Below, in pieces: positions 25,653-35,817 of a stretch of DNA of 64,000 bases; positions within the stretch are counted from its first letter, which is position 1, and each line of letters begins with the position of its first letter. The notes beneath the pieces were generated by a model. It made no database searches. It worked only from the letters and a program-made list of their open reading frames with translations, and was not told the origin of the DNA. Origin of the DNA: Rhodobacter sp. Har01 (GTDB lineage: Bacteria > Pseudomonadota > Alphaproteobacteria > Rhodobacterales > Rhodobacteraceae). The stretch covers positions 62,001 through 126,000 of the forward strand of contig NZ_JAJCTD010000001.1 in assembly GCF_020564565.1 (NCBI RefSeq), read 5' to 3'. A program made the translations under genes and the position numbers.

Positions 25653-27266
25653 ATGAAGAAACTGCTCGTCTCGACCGCCCTGACCCTGGCGCTGGGCCTG
25701 CCCGCGCTGGCGCAGGACTACACCCCCGATCCGAACGCCAAGGCCGGCGGCTCGATCGTCATCACCTACAAGGACGACGTGGCCACGCTTGACCCTGCCA
25801 TCGGCTATGACTGGCAGAACTGGTCGATGATCAAGTCGCTGTTCGACGGGCTGATGGACTATGTCCCCGGCACCACCACCCTGCGGCCCGGCCTGGCGGA
25901 AAGCTATGAGATCTCGGCCGACGGCCTGACCTACACCTTCAAGCTGCGCGCCGGGGTCAAGTTCCACAACGGCCGCGAGATGACGGCGGAGGATGTGAAA
26001 TACTCGCTCGACCGCGTGACGAACCCCGCCACGCAATCCCCGGGCGCGGGCTTCTTCGGCTCGATCGCCGGGTTCGATGCGGCCGGCGACGGCGGGCTGT
26101 CGGGCGTCGAAGTGGTCGATCCGCTGACCGTGAAGATCACGCTCTCCCGCCCCGACGCCACCTTCCTGCACGTCATGGCGCTGAACTTCGCCAGCGTGGT
26201 GCCCAAGGAAGCGGTGGATGAGTCCGGCGCCGACTTCGGCAAGACGCCGGTCGGAACCGGCGCTTACAAGCTGGCCGAATGGACGCTGGGCCAGCGGCTG
26301 GTCTTCGCCAAGAACGCCGACTACTGGCGCGCCGGCGTGCCCTATCTGGACCAGATCATCTTCGAGGTCGGCCAGGAACCCGTCGTCGCCCTCTTGCGCC
26401 TGCAGAACGGCGAGGTCGACGTGCCCGGCGACGGCATCCCCCCCGCCAAGTTCACCGAAGTCATGGGCGACCCGGCCCAGGCCGAGCGCGTGGTGGTCGG
26501 GGGCCAGCTTCACACCGGCTACATCACCCTCAACGTGACCACCCCGCCCTTCGACAAGGTCGAGGTGCGACGCGCCGTGAACATGGCCATCAACAAGGAC
26601 CGCATCGTCCAGATCATCAACGGCCGCGCGGTGCCGGCGACCCAGCCGCTGCCGCCCTCGATGCCCGGCTATACCGAAGGCTACGCCGGTTACGCCTATG
26701 ACGTGGACGGCGCCAAGAAACTGCTCGCCGACGCCGGCCTTGCCGATGGCTTCGAGACCGAGCTTTACGTGATGAACACCGACCCCAACCCGCGCATCGC
26801 CCAGGCGATCCAGCAGGACCTGGCCGCCATCGGCATCACCGCCAGCATCCAAAGCCTCGCGCAGGCCAACGTGATCGAGGCCGGCGGTGCCGGCACCGCG
26901 CCGATGATCTGGTCGGGCGGCATGGCCTGGATCGCCGACTTCCCCGATCCGTCCAACTTCTACGGCCCGATCCTCGGCTGCGCCGGGGCGGGCGAGGGCG
27001 GCTGGAACTGGTCGAAGTACTGCAACGAAGGGCTGGACGCCAAGGCGGTCGAGGCCGACAGCACCTATGACCCGGCATTGGCGGCAGACCGCATGAAGAT
27101 GTGGTCCGACGTCTACATGGGCGTGATGGAAGACGCGCCCTGGGTGCCGGTCTTCAACGAGGAACGCTACACCATGAAGTCGCCCCGGATGGGCGGCGAG
27201 GATGCGCTGTATGTCGATCCGGTGTCGATCCCGGTCAACTATGACTACGTCTGGGTGAAAGAATAA
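25653..27266 (+). CDS. ABC transporter substrate-binding protein, family 5
   Basis: A 537-residue periplasmic solute-binding protein of the DppA/OppA class with a Sec signal (cleavage after LPALA). The SBP_bac_5 core shows LKAGVKFHNGREMTAEDVKYSLDR and VGTGAYKL landmarks. In the operon with an amidase and amide sensor it probably captures small amides or amide-containing peptides, an inference from context. ATG follows AGGAGAGAG by 6 bases. Confidence 0.92.
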   Translation: MKKLLVSTALTLALGLPALAQDYTPDPNAKAGGSIVITYKDDVATLDPAIGYDWQNWSMIKSLFDGLMDYVPGTTTLRPGLAESYEISADGLTYTFKLRAGVKFHNGREMTAEDVKYSLDRVTNPATQSPGAGFFGSIAGFDAAGDGGLSGVEVVDPLTVKITLSRPDATFLHVMALNFASVVPKEAVDESGADFGKTPVGTGAYKLAEWTLGQRLVFAKNADYWRAGVPYLDQIIFEVGQEPVVALLRLQNGEVDVPGDGIPPAKFTEVMGDPAQAERVVVGGQLHTGYITLNVTTPPFDKVEVRRAVNMAINKDRIVQIINGRAVPATQPLPPSMPGYTEGYAGYAYDVDGAKKLLADAGLADGFETELYVMNTDPNPRIAQAIQQDLAAIGITASIQSLAQANVIEAGGAGTAPMIWSGGMAWIADFPDPSNFYGPILGCAGAGEGGWNWSKYCNEGLDAKAVEADSTYDPALAADRMKMWSDVYMGVMEDAPWVPVFNEERYTMKSPRMGGEDALYVDPVSIPVNYDYVWVKE

Positions 27267-28226
27267 ATGTGCAAGGCCTGCAACTACACCATCCACGGCG
27301 CGCAGCACCATTTCGGCTGGGACAATGCCAATGCCCCGGCGCTGCGCGCCGAACCCGGATCGACGATCCTGTTCCACTGCCATGATTCCTCGGCGGGCCA
27401 GCTTGGCCCGTCGTCCACCGTCGCCGACGTGACCGCACTGGATTTCGGCCGCATCAACCCGGTTTCCGGGCCGATCTTCGTCGAAGGCGCGGCCCCCGGC
27501 GACGCGCTCAAGGTCACCATCGAAAGCTTCGCGCCGCAGGCCTTTGACGGCGCGGGCTTCGGCTGGACGGCGAACATCCCCGGCTTCGGCCTTCTGGCCG
27601 ACCAGTTCCCCGACCCCGCGCTGCACGTCTGGAAGTTCGACCCCCGGACGATGGAACCTGCGCTTTGGGGCAGCATGGGACGGGTGCCGCTGAAACCCTT
27701 CGCCGGTACCATCGGCTGCGCCCCGGCCGACCCCGGCCTGCACTCGGTCGTCCCGCCCCGGCGGGTCGGCGGCAACCTCGACATCCGCGACCTGTCGGCC
27801 GGCACCACCCTTTACCTGCCGGTCGAGGTGGCGGGCGGCCTGTTCAGCGTGGGCGACACCCACGCCGCGCAGGGCGACGGAGAGGTCTGCGGCACCGCCA
27901 TCGAATCGCCGATGGACGTGGTGCTGACGCTGGACCTGGTAAAGGGCGCGAACCTGAAGACCCCGCGCTTCACCACCCCCGGCCCGGTGACCCGGCACAT
28001 CGACGCCATGGGCTATGAGGCCACCACCGGCATCGGCCCCGACCTGATGACCGGCGCCCGTGATGCGGTGGCGGCGATGGTCGACCTCCTTTGCGCCCGC
28101 CACGGCATGTCGGCGGTCGACGCCTACATGCTGGTTTCCACCTGCGGCGACCTGCGCATCTCGGAGATCGTCGACATGCCGAACTGGGTGGTCAGCTTCT
28201 ATGTCCCGCGCAGCGTGCTGGAATGA
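27267..28226 (+). CDS. Acetamidase/formamidase family amidohydrolase
   Basis: A 319-residue FmdA/AmdA-family enzyme that hydrolyses short amides to ammonia and the acid. Family landmarks are ALRAEPGSTILFHCHDSSAGQL, INPVSGPIFVEGAAPGD, IGCAPA, PPRRVGGNLDIRDL and SVGDTHAAQGDGEVCGTAIE, the last containing the conserved metal/active-site region. It starts one codon boundary after the binding-protein stop and ends with an ATGA overlap on the ATPase gene, so it is an integral part of the transport operon. The product ammonia would make this a nitrogen-scavenging system. Confidence 0.92.
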   Translation: MCKACNYTIHGAQHHFGWDNANAPALRAEPGSTILFHCHDSSAGQLGPSSTVADVTALDFGRINPVSGPIFVEGAAPGDALKVTIESFAPQAFDGAGFGWTANIPGFGLLADQFPDPALHVWKFDPRTMEPALWGSMGRVPLKPFAGTIGCAPADPGLHSVVPPRRVGGNLDIRDLSAGTTLYLPVEVAGGLFSVGDTHAAQGDGEVCGTAIESPMDVVLTLDLVKGANLKTPRFTTPGPVTRHIDAMGYEATTGIGPDLMTGARDAVAAMVDLLCARHGMSAVDAYMLVSTCGDLRISEIVDMPNWVVSFYVPRSVLE

Positions 28227-30022
28227 CGCTGGCTTCGGCCCTGAAACCTGCTGCCGGGGCCGTCACGGCCCCGGTCCTGACCGTCGAGGGACTGACCGTT
28301 TCGGTCCGCAGCGAAGGCCGGCTGCGGCCTCTGGTGCAGGACCTGTCCTTCACCCTGAACCGGGGCGAAACCCTTGCCATCGCCGGCGAAAGCGGCTCGG
28401 GCAAGTCGATCACCTCGCTGGCGATCCTGGGCCTCTTGCCGCCCAACGTCTCCGTCACCGCTGGCAGGGTCGCGTTGGGCGACACCGAGCTGACCGCGCT
28501 GCCAGAATCCCGCCTGCGCGCCATCCGCGGCGACCGCATCGCGATGATCTTCCAGGAGCCGATGACCAGCCTGAACCCGGTGATGACCGTGGGCACCCAG
28601 TTGGTCGAGGCGATCCGCGCGCACACCCCCGTCAGCCGCAGCGAAGCCCGCACCCGCGCGCTGGACGCGCTGAGGGCCGTCCGCCTGTCACAACCCGACC
28701 GCCGCCTGACGCAATACCCGCACGAACTGTCGGGCGGCATGCGCCAGCGGGTGATGATCGCCATGGCGCTCGCGCTCCGCCCCGAGGTGCTGATCGCCGA
28801 TGAACCCACCACCGCGCTGGATGTGACCGTCCAGCGCGAGGTGCTGGACCTTCTGCGCGATCTGCAGCGCGAGATGGGCACCGCCATCATCCTGATCACC
28901 CATGACATGGGCGTGGTGGCCGAAATGGCCGACCGCGTGATCGTCATGCGCCACGGGGCCCGGGTGGAAGAGGCGACCACGCCCGACCTCTTTGCCCGAC
29001 CCCAGGCCGACTATACCCGCGACCTTCTGGCCGCCGTGCCGCGCATGGGGCAGGGGGCGCACCGCCCCCCCGTCACCGCCGCCCCGGTGGCGCGGCTGTC
29101 CGATGTCGTCGTCCGCTTCCCCATCCGCGGCGGCCTGTTGGGGCAGGTCACCCACAACGTCCACGCCGTCGAACACGTCAGCTTCGACATCCGCCGCGGC
29201 GAGACCTTCGCCCTGGTCGGCGAATCCGGCTGCGGCAAGTCCACCATCGCCAAGGCGCTGGTCGGCCTTGTCCCCCATGCCGGCGGGATCGAGATCGCCG
29301 GCCAGCCCACCGACAGCCTTGACGCCGCGGGGCGCAAGGCGCTGTGCCGCCGCGTCCAGATGGTGTTCCAGGACCCGATGGCCGCGCTTGACCCGCGTTG
29401 CCGTGTGGGCGATCTCATCTCGGAACCCTTGCTGATCCACGGCCTTGGCAGCGCGCCCGAACGCCGCGCCCGCGCGCAGGACCTGATGGCCCGCGTCGGC
29501 CTGTCGGCCGATCAGGCCGACCGCTACCCGCACGAATTCTCCGGCGGCCAGCGCCAACGCATCTGCATCGCCCGCGCCCTGGCCCTGCAACCCGACCTGA
29601 TCATCGCCGACGAAAGCGTCAGCGCGCTGGATGTCAGCGTGCAGGCCCGCGTGCTGGACCTGCTGCGCGCCTTGCAACAGGAATTCGGCGTCGCCTTCCT
29701 GTTCATCAGCCACGACATGGCGGTGGTCGAGAACATCTCGGACCGGGTGGGCGTCATGTATCTGGGCCAGATCGTCGAGATGGGCACCCGCGCGCAGGTC
29801 TTCGGCAACCCGCGCCACCCCTATACCCAGCGCCTGATCGCCGCCGTCCCGGTGCCCGACCCGCTGCATGTGCCGCCCCCGCGCCCCCGGCTGGCCAGCG
29901 AAGTGCCCAGCCCCGTCCACCCCGCCGGCAGCGGCCCCGCAAGGGTGCGGCTGGTCGATTGCGGCGATGGCCATCTGGTGGCCGAGGCTCAGGCGCCCAG
30001 CCTCTCCAGCAGCCGGCCATAG
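28223..30022 (+). CDS. Fused dipeptide-type ABC transporter ATPase
   Basis: A 599-residue fusion of two ATPases (DppD-DppF). The first has Walker A GESGSGKS, signature LSGGM and Walker B VLIADEP (residues about 10-265). The second has [13 protein letters not shown] and LIIADES (about 290-570); the last residue of Walker B is Ser rather than Pro, and the catalytic Glu is kept in both. Oligopeptide-binding C-terminal extensions follow each half. It energises the two permeases upstream. The 3' end overlaps the convergent M20 peptidase gene by 34 bases, so the two genes share sequence at their ends. Confidence 0.92.
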   Translation: MTLASALKPAAGAVTAPVLTVEGLTVSVRSEGRLRPLVQDLSFTLNRGETLAIAGESGSGKSITSLAILGLLPPNVSVTAGRVALGDTELTALPESRLRAIRGDRIAMIFQEPMTSLNPVMTVGTQLVEAIRAHTPVSRSEARTRALDALRAVRLSQPDRRLTQYPHELSGGMRQRVMIAMALALRPEVLIADEPTTALDVTVQREVLDLLRDLQREMGTAIILITHDMGVVAEMADRVIVMRHGARVEEATTPDLFARPQADYTRDLLAAVPRMGQGAHRPPVTAAPVARLSDVVVRFPIRGGLLGQVTHNVHAVEHVSFDIRRGETFALVGESGCGKSTIAKALVGLVPHAGGIEIAGQPTDSLDAAGRKALCRRVQMVFQDPMAALDPRCRVGDLISEPLLIHGLGSAPERRARAQDLMARVGLSADQADRYPHEFSGGQRQRICIARALALQPDLIIADESVSALDVSVQARVLDLLRALQQEFGVAFLFISHDMAVVENISDRVGVMYLGQIVEMGTRAQVFGNPRHPYTQRLIAAVPVPDPLHVPPPRPRLASEVPSPVHPAGSGPARVRLVDCGDGHLVAEAQAPSLSSSRP

Positions 30023-31356
30023 GCGGTCTGGCCCAGCCGGAAGGCATCCAGCCGAAAGAATTCGTCGGGGGCGTGCAGGTTCTCGTCGTCGTGGCTGAAG
30101 CCGAACATCACGGCATGCACGCCAAGGTGTTCCAGCAGCGTCGTCATTACCGGGATCGACCCGCCCAGCCGGGTGCGATACGGCGCGCGGCCATAGACCT
30201 GCGCCAGAACCTCGGCCGCCGCCGCGGTGGCGTTGTGGCCCGCGGGCAGCAGGAACGGGTCGGCCCGCCCGGGGTTCTGTACCACCTCGGCCGTGACACC
30301 GGGCGGCAGATGCGCCAGCACATGCGCGCGGATCGCGTCGAACACCCGTTCGGGCGTCTGCGCGGCCACCAGCCGGCAGGTGATCTTGGCCCGCGCCTCG
30401 GCCGGCAGCACGGTCTTGGTGCCCGCCCCCTGCCAGCCCGAGGTCAGCCCGTTCACCTCAAGCGTCGGCCGCGCCCACAGCCGCTCGCGGGTGGAATACC
30501 CCGGCTCTCCGACCGCCGCCGGGGCGCCGGTCTCGGCCAGATAGGCGGCCTCGTCATAGGGCACCCGGGCAATCGCCGCGCGGTCGGCCTCGCTCAGCGG
30601 CAGCACATCGTCGTAGAAGCCTGCGACCGTGATCCGCCCGTCCGCCGCCTTCAGCCCCGCCAGCACCTGCGCCAGCGCCATCGCCGGATTGGCGATGCCG
30701 CCGCCGTGCAGGCCCGAATGCTGGTCCGACCGCGGCCCCTGCACGCGGATTTCCAGCGACACCAGCCCCTTCAGCCCCTCCACGATCTGCGGCTGGTCGG
30801 GCGCCCACTGCAGCCCGTCGGCGGAAAAGATCATGTCGGCCTTCAGTCGGTCGGTGTTGGCCGACACGAACGGCGGCAGGTCGGGCGAGCCGATCTCCTC
30901 TTGCCCCTCGAAAAAGAACCGCACGTTCACCGGCAGCCGCCCGGCCGTGCGCAGCATCGCCTCGACCGCCAGGATCGGGATCAGCATCCCGCCCTTGTCG
31001 TCCGAGGCCCCCCGGCCCCAGACCCGCCCGTCGCGCACCTGCGGCTCGAACGGCGGCGAGGACCACAGATCGAACGGCTCGGCCGGCTGCACGTCGAAAT
31101 GGCCGTAGATCAGGATCGTCGGCCTGTCGGCCCCGGCATGCAGCCAGTCGGCACAGACCACCGGATGCCCGGCGGTCGGCAGCACCTCGGCATGCTCCGC
31201 CCCGGCGGCGGTCAGCCGCGCCGCGACCCAATCGGCCGCGCGGCGCACGTCGCCGATGTTCTCGGGCTTGGCCGAGACCGAGGGGATGCGGACAAAGTCC
31301 AGCAATTCGGCCACGAAGCGCGGCTGTTCGCGGTCAAGATAGCCCTGCCAGTCCAT
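29989..31356 (-). CDS. M20 family dipeptidase
   Basis: A 455-residue zinc-dependent peptidase of the M20 (ArgE/CNDP) class. Metal ligands and catalytic residues lie in LIYGHFDVQPAE (His, Asp), WGRGASDDKGG (bridging Asp), FFEGQEEIGS (catalytic Glu-Glu) and FGFSHDDENLHAPDE (final His); a dimerisation domain sits between. It cleaves dipeptides or N-acyl amino acids. ATG at 31356 follows GGAGG by 7 bases. Placed convergently against the amide/peptide transporter, it may process imported peptides. Confidence 0.92.
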   Translation of the reverse strand: MDWQGYLDREQPRFVAELLDFVRIPSVSAKPENIGDVRRAADWVAARLTAAGAEHAEVLPTAGHPVVCADWLHAGADRPTILIYGHFDVQPAEPFDLWSSPPFEPQVRDGRVWGRGASDDKGGMLIPILAVEAMLRTAGRLPVNVRFFFEGQEEIGSPDLPPFVSANTDRLKADMIFSADGLQWAPDQPQIVEGLKGLVSLEIRVQGPRSDQHSGLHGGGIANPAMALAQVLAGLKAADGRITVAGFYDDVLPLSEADRAAIARVPYDEAAYLAETGAPAAVGEPGYSTRERLWARPTLEVNGLTSGWQGAGTKTVLPAEARAKITCRLVAAQTPERVFDAIRAHVLAHLPPGVTAEVVQNPGRADPFLLPAGHNATAAAAEVLAQVYGRAPYRTRLGGSIPVMTTLLEHLGVHAVMFGFSHDDENLHAPDEFFRLDAFRLGQTAYGRLLERLGA

Positions 31357-31382
31357 CACCCTGCCTCCGGTCCCGGAAATCC

Positions 31383-32981
31383 TTACGGCGCACCCGCCGC
31401 ACAATCGGCCGCCGACCCGCCCGGCGACCAGGACACCGGCGCAGCCCCCGGCGACAGGTCAAAGAACCCGCCCGCCGCCAGCCGCAGCCAGTCGCCCACC
31501 GAGCCATCCGGCCAGATCACCCGCAGGTCTGCCGCCTCGGCGTCGCCCAGCCCGATGTGCAGCCACCCCGCCTTGCCGCCGCCCTGGCCGCCGCCCAAGG
31601 TGACCTCGCGCCGTTCCACCGCGTCGCCGTGGCGAATCTCCAGCACCGCCCCCAGCGCGTTGCGGTTCGCCCCGGGCAGATGCAGCGCCACCTGCACCCA
31701 ATGCCCGCCGCCGCAGCCCGCCTGCCGCCAGACCTCGGGCACCTCCCAGCGGCGCGTCGCCACCAGGTCCAGCGCGCCGTCCAGGTTCAGGTCCACCACC
31801 GCCCCGCCGCGACCCACCCCCATCGACGCCACCCCGGCCCGGTCGCCGGCTTCCACGAACACCCCGTCCGCGCCCTGCAACAGCAGGTTGTTGGGGTCAT
31901 CCTCGGCGAAATCCGGCATCTTGGCCACGTTGCCCTTGACCACGAACAGGTCCAGCCGGCCATCGTTGTTCACATCGCCGAATTCGGCATGCCAGGCGGT
32001 CGAGGGGCGGATGTCGCCGCCGGCATAGGGCCGGTGCGCCGTCACCCCCCGCTTCAGCGCAATGTCGTCATAGACCGGCACCGGCGCCGCCCCGTCAGGC
32101 ACCTCGCGCAGCGCCTGCAGCTTGTTGTCGGCCATCGAGGTCAGGAAATATTCCGGGTAGCCGTCCCAGTCGAGGTCGGCCGAGGCGATGCCCATCCCCC
32201 AGATGCGCAGCCGCTTCCAGCCCTCGGCCTCGGTGAACAGGCGCGGCGAGCCATCGGGGGGCAGGTGCCACAACTGTTCCTGCCCGCCCTTGTAATACTC
32301 GCGGTCGTTGGCAATGCGCAGCGACGGCGTGCCGGAGCGGTCCCAGTCGGTGAACAGCATCGACAGCGCGCAGAAGCTGGGGGTCAGCGGCAGGGGGGGC
32401 GCAAAGCCCTGACCTGCGGGCCGGTACAGCCGGTTCTCGGTGCAACTGCCCCAGGGAAACGCCTCGGCTGTCTGGTCGATGTAGGCGCCCACCGCCAGCG
32501 TCGGCCAGCCCTGCCCGCGTTCCCAGATCGCGGCCAGCGCGGTGGACCACTCGGCGCCGCCCTGAAACCCCCAGGCCTCGTTCGCGCGTTCAAAGCGACA
32601 GTCGCCCAGGCCCCGCAGCACCACGTCCTCGCCCAGCCGCAGCAGCACCAGGTCCAGCCCCCCGTCGCTGTCGATGTCGATGGGCCAGACCCCCTGCACC
32701 CGGTCGATCTCGGCCCCGCTCTGCACCTTGTCAAACGCCAAGGCCCCGCCCACTTCGCTGCGGTTGACATAGACCCCCACCGGCCCCTCGCCGCCGGCAA
32801 AGACCAGATCGGGAAAGCGGTCGCCCGAGCAATCGAAAGCCGCCACGCCGCCGCCGACCATGTAGTAATACTCGCCCGCATAGGCGGTGGAAATGCCAAC
32901 GTCTTCCGGCACATAGACCGGCACCCCCGGTTCGGCCAGCGCCGCCGAAGGCAGCATCAGAAGGGCCGCCAGCGCCTTCAT
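31383..32981 (-). CDS. Exported FG-GAP repeat protein with ASPIC/UnbV C-terminal domain
   Basis: A 532-residue protein with a Sec signal (MKALAALLMLPSAALA). Several FG-GAP/VCBS-type calcium-binding repeats follow: DIDSDGGLDLVLL, DLDWDGYPEYFLT, DVNNDGRLDLFVV, DLNLDGALDLVAT. The C-terminal ASPIC/UnbV-like segment is LHLPGANRNALGAVLEI ... RVIWPDGSVGDWLRL. It folds as an extracellular beta propeller of the CRTAC1 group, with no assigned enzyme activity. Start overlaps the stop of the haloperoxidase-like gene (ATGA), so the two are made together and probably work together outside the cytoplasm. Confidence 0.88.
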   Translation of the reverse strand: MKALAALLMLPSAALAEPGVPVYVPEDVGISTAYAGEYYYMVGGGVAAFDCSGDRFPDLVFAGGEGPVGVYVNRSEVGGALAFDKVQSGAEIDRVQGVWPIDIDSDGGLDLVLLRLGEDVVLRGLGDCRFERANEAWGFQGGAEWSTALAAIWERGQGWPTLAVGAYIDQTAEAFPWGSCTENRLYRPAGQGFAPPLPLTPSFCALSMLFTDWDRSGTPSLRIANDREYYKGGQEQLWHLPPDGSPRLFTEAEGWKRLRIWGMGIASADLDWDGYPEYFLTSMADNKLQALREVPDGAAPVPVYDDIALKRGVTAHRPYAGGDIRPSTAWHAEFGDVNNDGRLDLFVVKGNVAKMPDFAEDDPNNLLLQGADGVFVEAGDRAGVASMGVGRGGAVVDLNLDGALDLVATRRWEVPEVWRQAGCGGGHWVQVALHLPGANRNALGAVLEIRHGDAVERREVTLGGGQGGGKAGWLHIGLGDAEAADLRVIWPDGSVGDWLRLAAGGFFDLSPGAAPVSWSPGGSAADCAAGAP

Positions 32982-34288
32982 GACCGGGTCTTCAGCCGGG
33001 CCGCCCAATCGCCGATGCAGCGGCCCTGCACCAGCCCGCCCCGGTTGCCGAAGGGGAAATGGATGCCGCCGAACAGCCGCGACACCGCCGCCTCTTCCGC
33101 CGCCTCGCGGAAGCTGCCGAAGTGGCGCACCGGCAGGCCGTCATCTTCATGCGTGGCATCGTCGAAGGCGAACCCCTCGCCGAACAGCCGCGTCAGCGCC
33201 ACTTCGGCCGCCCCCGACTGCACCGAATGCCCCGACGGGTATTCCGGGAAGGGCGGCGTGATCAAGAGCGGCTCCCACTTCGGATCGATGTGGCGGCGGA
33301 TATAGGTGACGGGCCGGATCAGGTTGTGGCGGAACTTTTCCGACCAGCAGCCGATGAAGGCATCCGCCACGGCCACGCCCACCACCGCCAGCGCCTCGGC
33401 GGTGCGATCCGCGCTCAGCCCGTCGCGCCGGGCGATCTGCAGGACGATCGCCACCCAGTGGCCGGGCGGCGTGGGCGACAGCATCGGATCGTCCGACCAG
33501 AACCGGGCGATCGCCTTCTGCTCGTCGGTCAGCACCTTCGAGGTCTCATAGACCTCCTGCGCGGCCTCATAGAAACCCGTCCCCGGCCCGGTTGCGAACG
33601 CGGGGTAGGGCGGCGCCTTGCAGGGCACGCCCACCGGCATGGCAAAGGGCCGGTTCTCGCCCCAGCCGGGCAACAGCGGCGCCTGCTGCAAGGCCTGAGT
33701 GTTGGTGGGCACCCAGTCATCCGGCCCGGACCCCGGCGTGTAGGTCAGCGGAAAGCCCATGTTCTCGATCACCGCGCCGCCATCGGTCAGCGACCATTGG
33801 TAGACATGGTCCGCCACCGCCTCGCCCCAGGCCCGGCTGCGCTCGGCCATCGCCGCATCCAGCCCCTCGGCGGCGGCAGTGGCCAGGCCCTTGTGCACCG
33901 CCGCCATGGCGCGCTGGCCGCTGGGGCCGGTGTTGCCGAAGAAATCGCCCATTGCGCGGGCCAAGGCCGCCTCAAGCGCCACCGCGTCGTCATAGGGCAG
34001 GGCAGGGTCGCGCGCGGGCAGGGCGGCCAGCCCGTTCAACTGCCCGGCCAGGCTGACCAGCGCCGGGTCGCCGCCCGCCTGCACCTCATGTGCGACCACG
34101 CCGACATAGGCAAAGGCCCGGCTGGCGACCGGCGGAGAGTAGGTCGCGGTATGGCGCACCAGTTCCAGCACCAGGTCGTACCAACCCAGCAGGACGGCGT
34201 TCTCCGCGTCCTCGCGCGCTGCCGCGTCAGCGGGCAGGGTGCAAAGCCCCAGCCACAGGGCCGCAACGACGGCCTTCAGAACCCGCAT
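32978..34288 (-). CDS. Vanadium-dependent haloperoxidase / PAP2-like exported protein
   Basis: A 436-residue exported protein (signal cleavage after PADAAA). The vanadate/phosphate pocket of the haloperoxidase-acid phosphatase superfamily is visible: KFRHNLIRPVTYIRR (Lys, Arg), PEYPSGHSVQSG (Ser-Gly-His) and SRLFGGIHFPFGNRGG (Arg, His). Family members oxidise halides with peroxide, but many bacterial homologues have unknown substrates or are phosphatases. ATG at 34288 follows GGAGGG; an open frame continues 220 codons upstream but is a shadow of the next gene. Pairing with a UnbV-type propeller protein is a recurrent arrangement in marine bacteria. Confidence 0.87.
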   Translation of the reverse strand: MRVLKAVVAALWLGLCTLPADAAAREDAENAVLLGWYDLVLELVRHTATYSPPVASRAFAYVGVVAHEVQAGGDPALVSLAGQLNGLAALPARDPALPYDDAVALEAALARAMGDFFGNTGPSGQRAMAAVHKGLATAAAEGLDAAMAERSRAWGEAVADHVYQWSLTDGGAVIENMGFPLTYTPGSGPDDWVPTNTQALQQAPLLPGWGENRPFAMPVGVPCKAPPYPAFATGPGTGFYEAAQEVYETSKVLTDEQKAIARFWSDDPMLSPTPPGHWVAIVLQIARRDGLSADRTAEALAVVGVAVADAFIGCWSEKFRHNLIRPVTYIRRHIDPKWEPLLITPPFPEYPSGHSVQSGAAEVALTRLFGEGFAFDDATHEDDGLPVRHFGSFREAAEEAAVSRLFGGIHFPFGNRGGLVQGRCIGDWAARLKTRS

Positions 34289-34431
34289 GGTCACCCTCCC
34301 CGAGCAGGCCCCCGACCCGCCCCTTCGGCCGTTATGCCAAAGGCCGGCAGCCCGCCGCAAGAGATGTCGGAACTCGCACGAATTCCGGCCACGATTTCCG
34401 CGAGGAACTCGCCTCTGGGCCGCTCGCAGCA

Positions 34432-35817
34432 CTACCCCCGCCCGGTCAGCCGGTTCCCCAGGCCGCCCAGCCAGGACGGCCGCGTCACCCCTGGCCGCGC
34501 CTCGGCCCGGTCGGCGGCATTCAGCAGGGCATACATCGCGTGCACCCCCAGCCAGCGCAGCGGCTCGGGCTCCCAGGGCCTGGTGCGGCGATTGACCCAG
34601 GGCAGCCGGGTCAGATCGGTCGTCCGACCCAGCACAAGGTCGGTCAGCGTCCGTCCGGCCAGGTTCGACGTCGAGACGCCCACGCCCACATACCCCCCAG
34701 CCCAGCCGGTCCCCGTGGCCGGATCGAACCCCACCGTCGCGCACCAGTCGCGCGGCACGCCCAGAACGCCGCACCAGGCATGCGCCACGCGATAGGGCTT
34801 CGTCGCCGGGAAATGCCGGTGCAGGATCGCCACCAGCCGCCGCACCGTCTCGGGGTCCGGCGCGCCGTTGCTGTCCAGCGACGAGCCGAACCGATAGGGC
34901 ACGCCGCGCGCGCCGACCGTGATCCGCCCTTCGCGGGTGCGCTGGCAATAGCAGTAGGCATTGGCGAAATCGCCGACGATCTGGTGCCCGTCCCAGCCGA
35001 TCTCGTCCCAGACCTGCGCCGGCAGCGGCTCGGTCGCGATCTGGGCCGAGTTCAACGGCAACCAGTCCCGCCGCAGCCCCGGCAGCCCGGCGGAAAAGCC
35101 CTCGGTGCAGCGCAGGATCACCTTCGCCCGCACCACGCCGCGCGGTGTCGCCACGCGCCCGGCCTCCAGCGACGTGACGGCGGTGCCCTCGTAGATGGAA
35201 ACACCCGTGCGCTCGACGGCGGCGGCAAGGCCGCGCACCAGCTTCGCCGGCTGCACCCGCGCCACGTTCGTCACCACCATCGCGCTGACCGCCCCCGGAA
35301 TGCGCAGCCGGGGCCGCAACTCATCGGCGCCGATCTCGAATACCCGCTCCTCCTCGCCCCAGCGGCGGCGGTGGGCGACCTCTTCGCTCAGCCGGATCGC
35401 CTGGGCGGGGTTCACCGCCACCATCAGTTCCTCGGTGCGGCGGATGTCGGCGTCGATGCCCTGCGTCTCGGCCACCCCGATCACCTCGTCCACGGTGCCG
35501 TTCATCGCCCGGACCATGGCGCGCACGCCGTCGGTGCCCGCCGTTTCGGCATAGCGGCCGTGGTTCCAGGCAAAGCCCCCGGTCAACCAGCCGCCATTGC
35601 GGCCCGAGGCGCCGAACCCGGCGAATTCCTTCTCGACCACCACGACGCGCAACGAAGGCTGGGCCTGCTTCAGATACCAGGCGGACCACAACCCGGTATA
35701 TCCCGCGCCGATGATGCAGACATCGGCCTCGGCGTCGCCCGGCAGGGCGGCGCGGGGCTTCGGCAGTCCGATGTCGGCATACCAGAATGAAACGTCGCCC
35801 AAATGGTCCGGCTGCAT
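34432..35817 (-). CDS. FAD-dependent oxidoreductase, DadA/PuuB type
   Basis: A 461-residue flavoenzyme of the DAO family. The N-terminal dinucleotide fold is VCIIGAGYTGLWSAWYL; FGASGRNGGWLTGGF and the C-terminal GWAGGYVGVGVSTSNLAGR complete the FAD site. The overall pattern is that of gamma-glutamylputrescine oxidase and related amine oxidases, which release ammonia, an aldehyde and peroxide. ATG at 35817 is preferred because GGGAGGGG precedes it by 4 bases; an upstream in-frame ATG is possible. It is divergent from the sLpl gene, and nothing ties it to sulfur metabolism. Confidence 0.88.
   Translation of the reverse strand: MQPDHLGDVSFWYADIGLPKPRAALPGDAEADVCIIGAGYTGLWSAWYLKQAQPSLRVVVVEKEFAGFGASGRNGGWLTGGFAWNHGRYAETAGTDGVRAMVRAMNGTVDEVIGVAETQGIDADIRRTEELMVAVNPAQAIRLSEEVAHRRRWGEEERVFEIGADELRPRLRIPGAVSAMVVTNVARVQPAKLVRGLAAAVERTGVSIYEGTAVTSLEAGRVATPRGVVRAKVILRCTEGFSAGLPGLRRDWLPLNSAQIATEPLPAQVWDEIGWDGHQIVGDFANAYCYCQRTREGRITVGARGVPYRFGSSLDSNGAPDPETVRRLVAILHRHFPATKPYRVAHAWCGVLGVPRDWCATVGFDPATGTGWAGGYVGVGVSTSNLAGRTLTDLVLGRTTDLTRLPWVNRRTRPWEPEPLRWLGVHAMYALLNAADRAEARPGVTRPSWLGGLGNRLTGRG

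Noticed and set aside
25212..28103. A 963-codon open frame on the minus strand
   Set aside because: It lies opposite the binding protein and amidase genes, has a His/Arg/Gly-rich composition and no recognisable domain.
29398..32028. An 876-codon open frame on the plus strand
   Set aside because: Runs across the ATPase end and antisense to the M20 peptidase and FG-GAP protein; both real genes have intact motifs.
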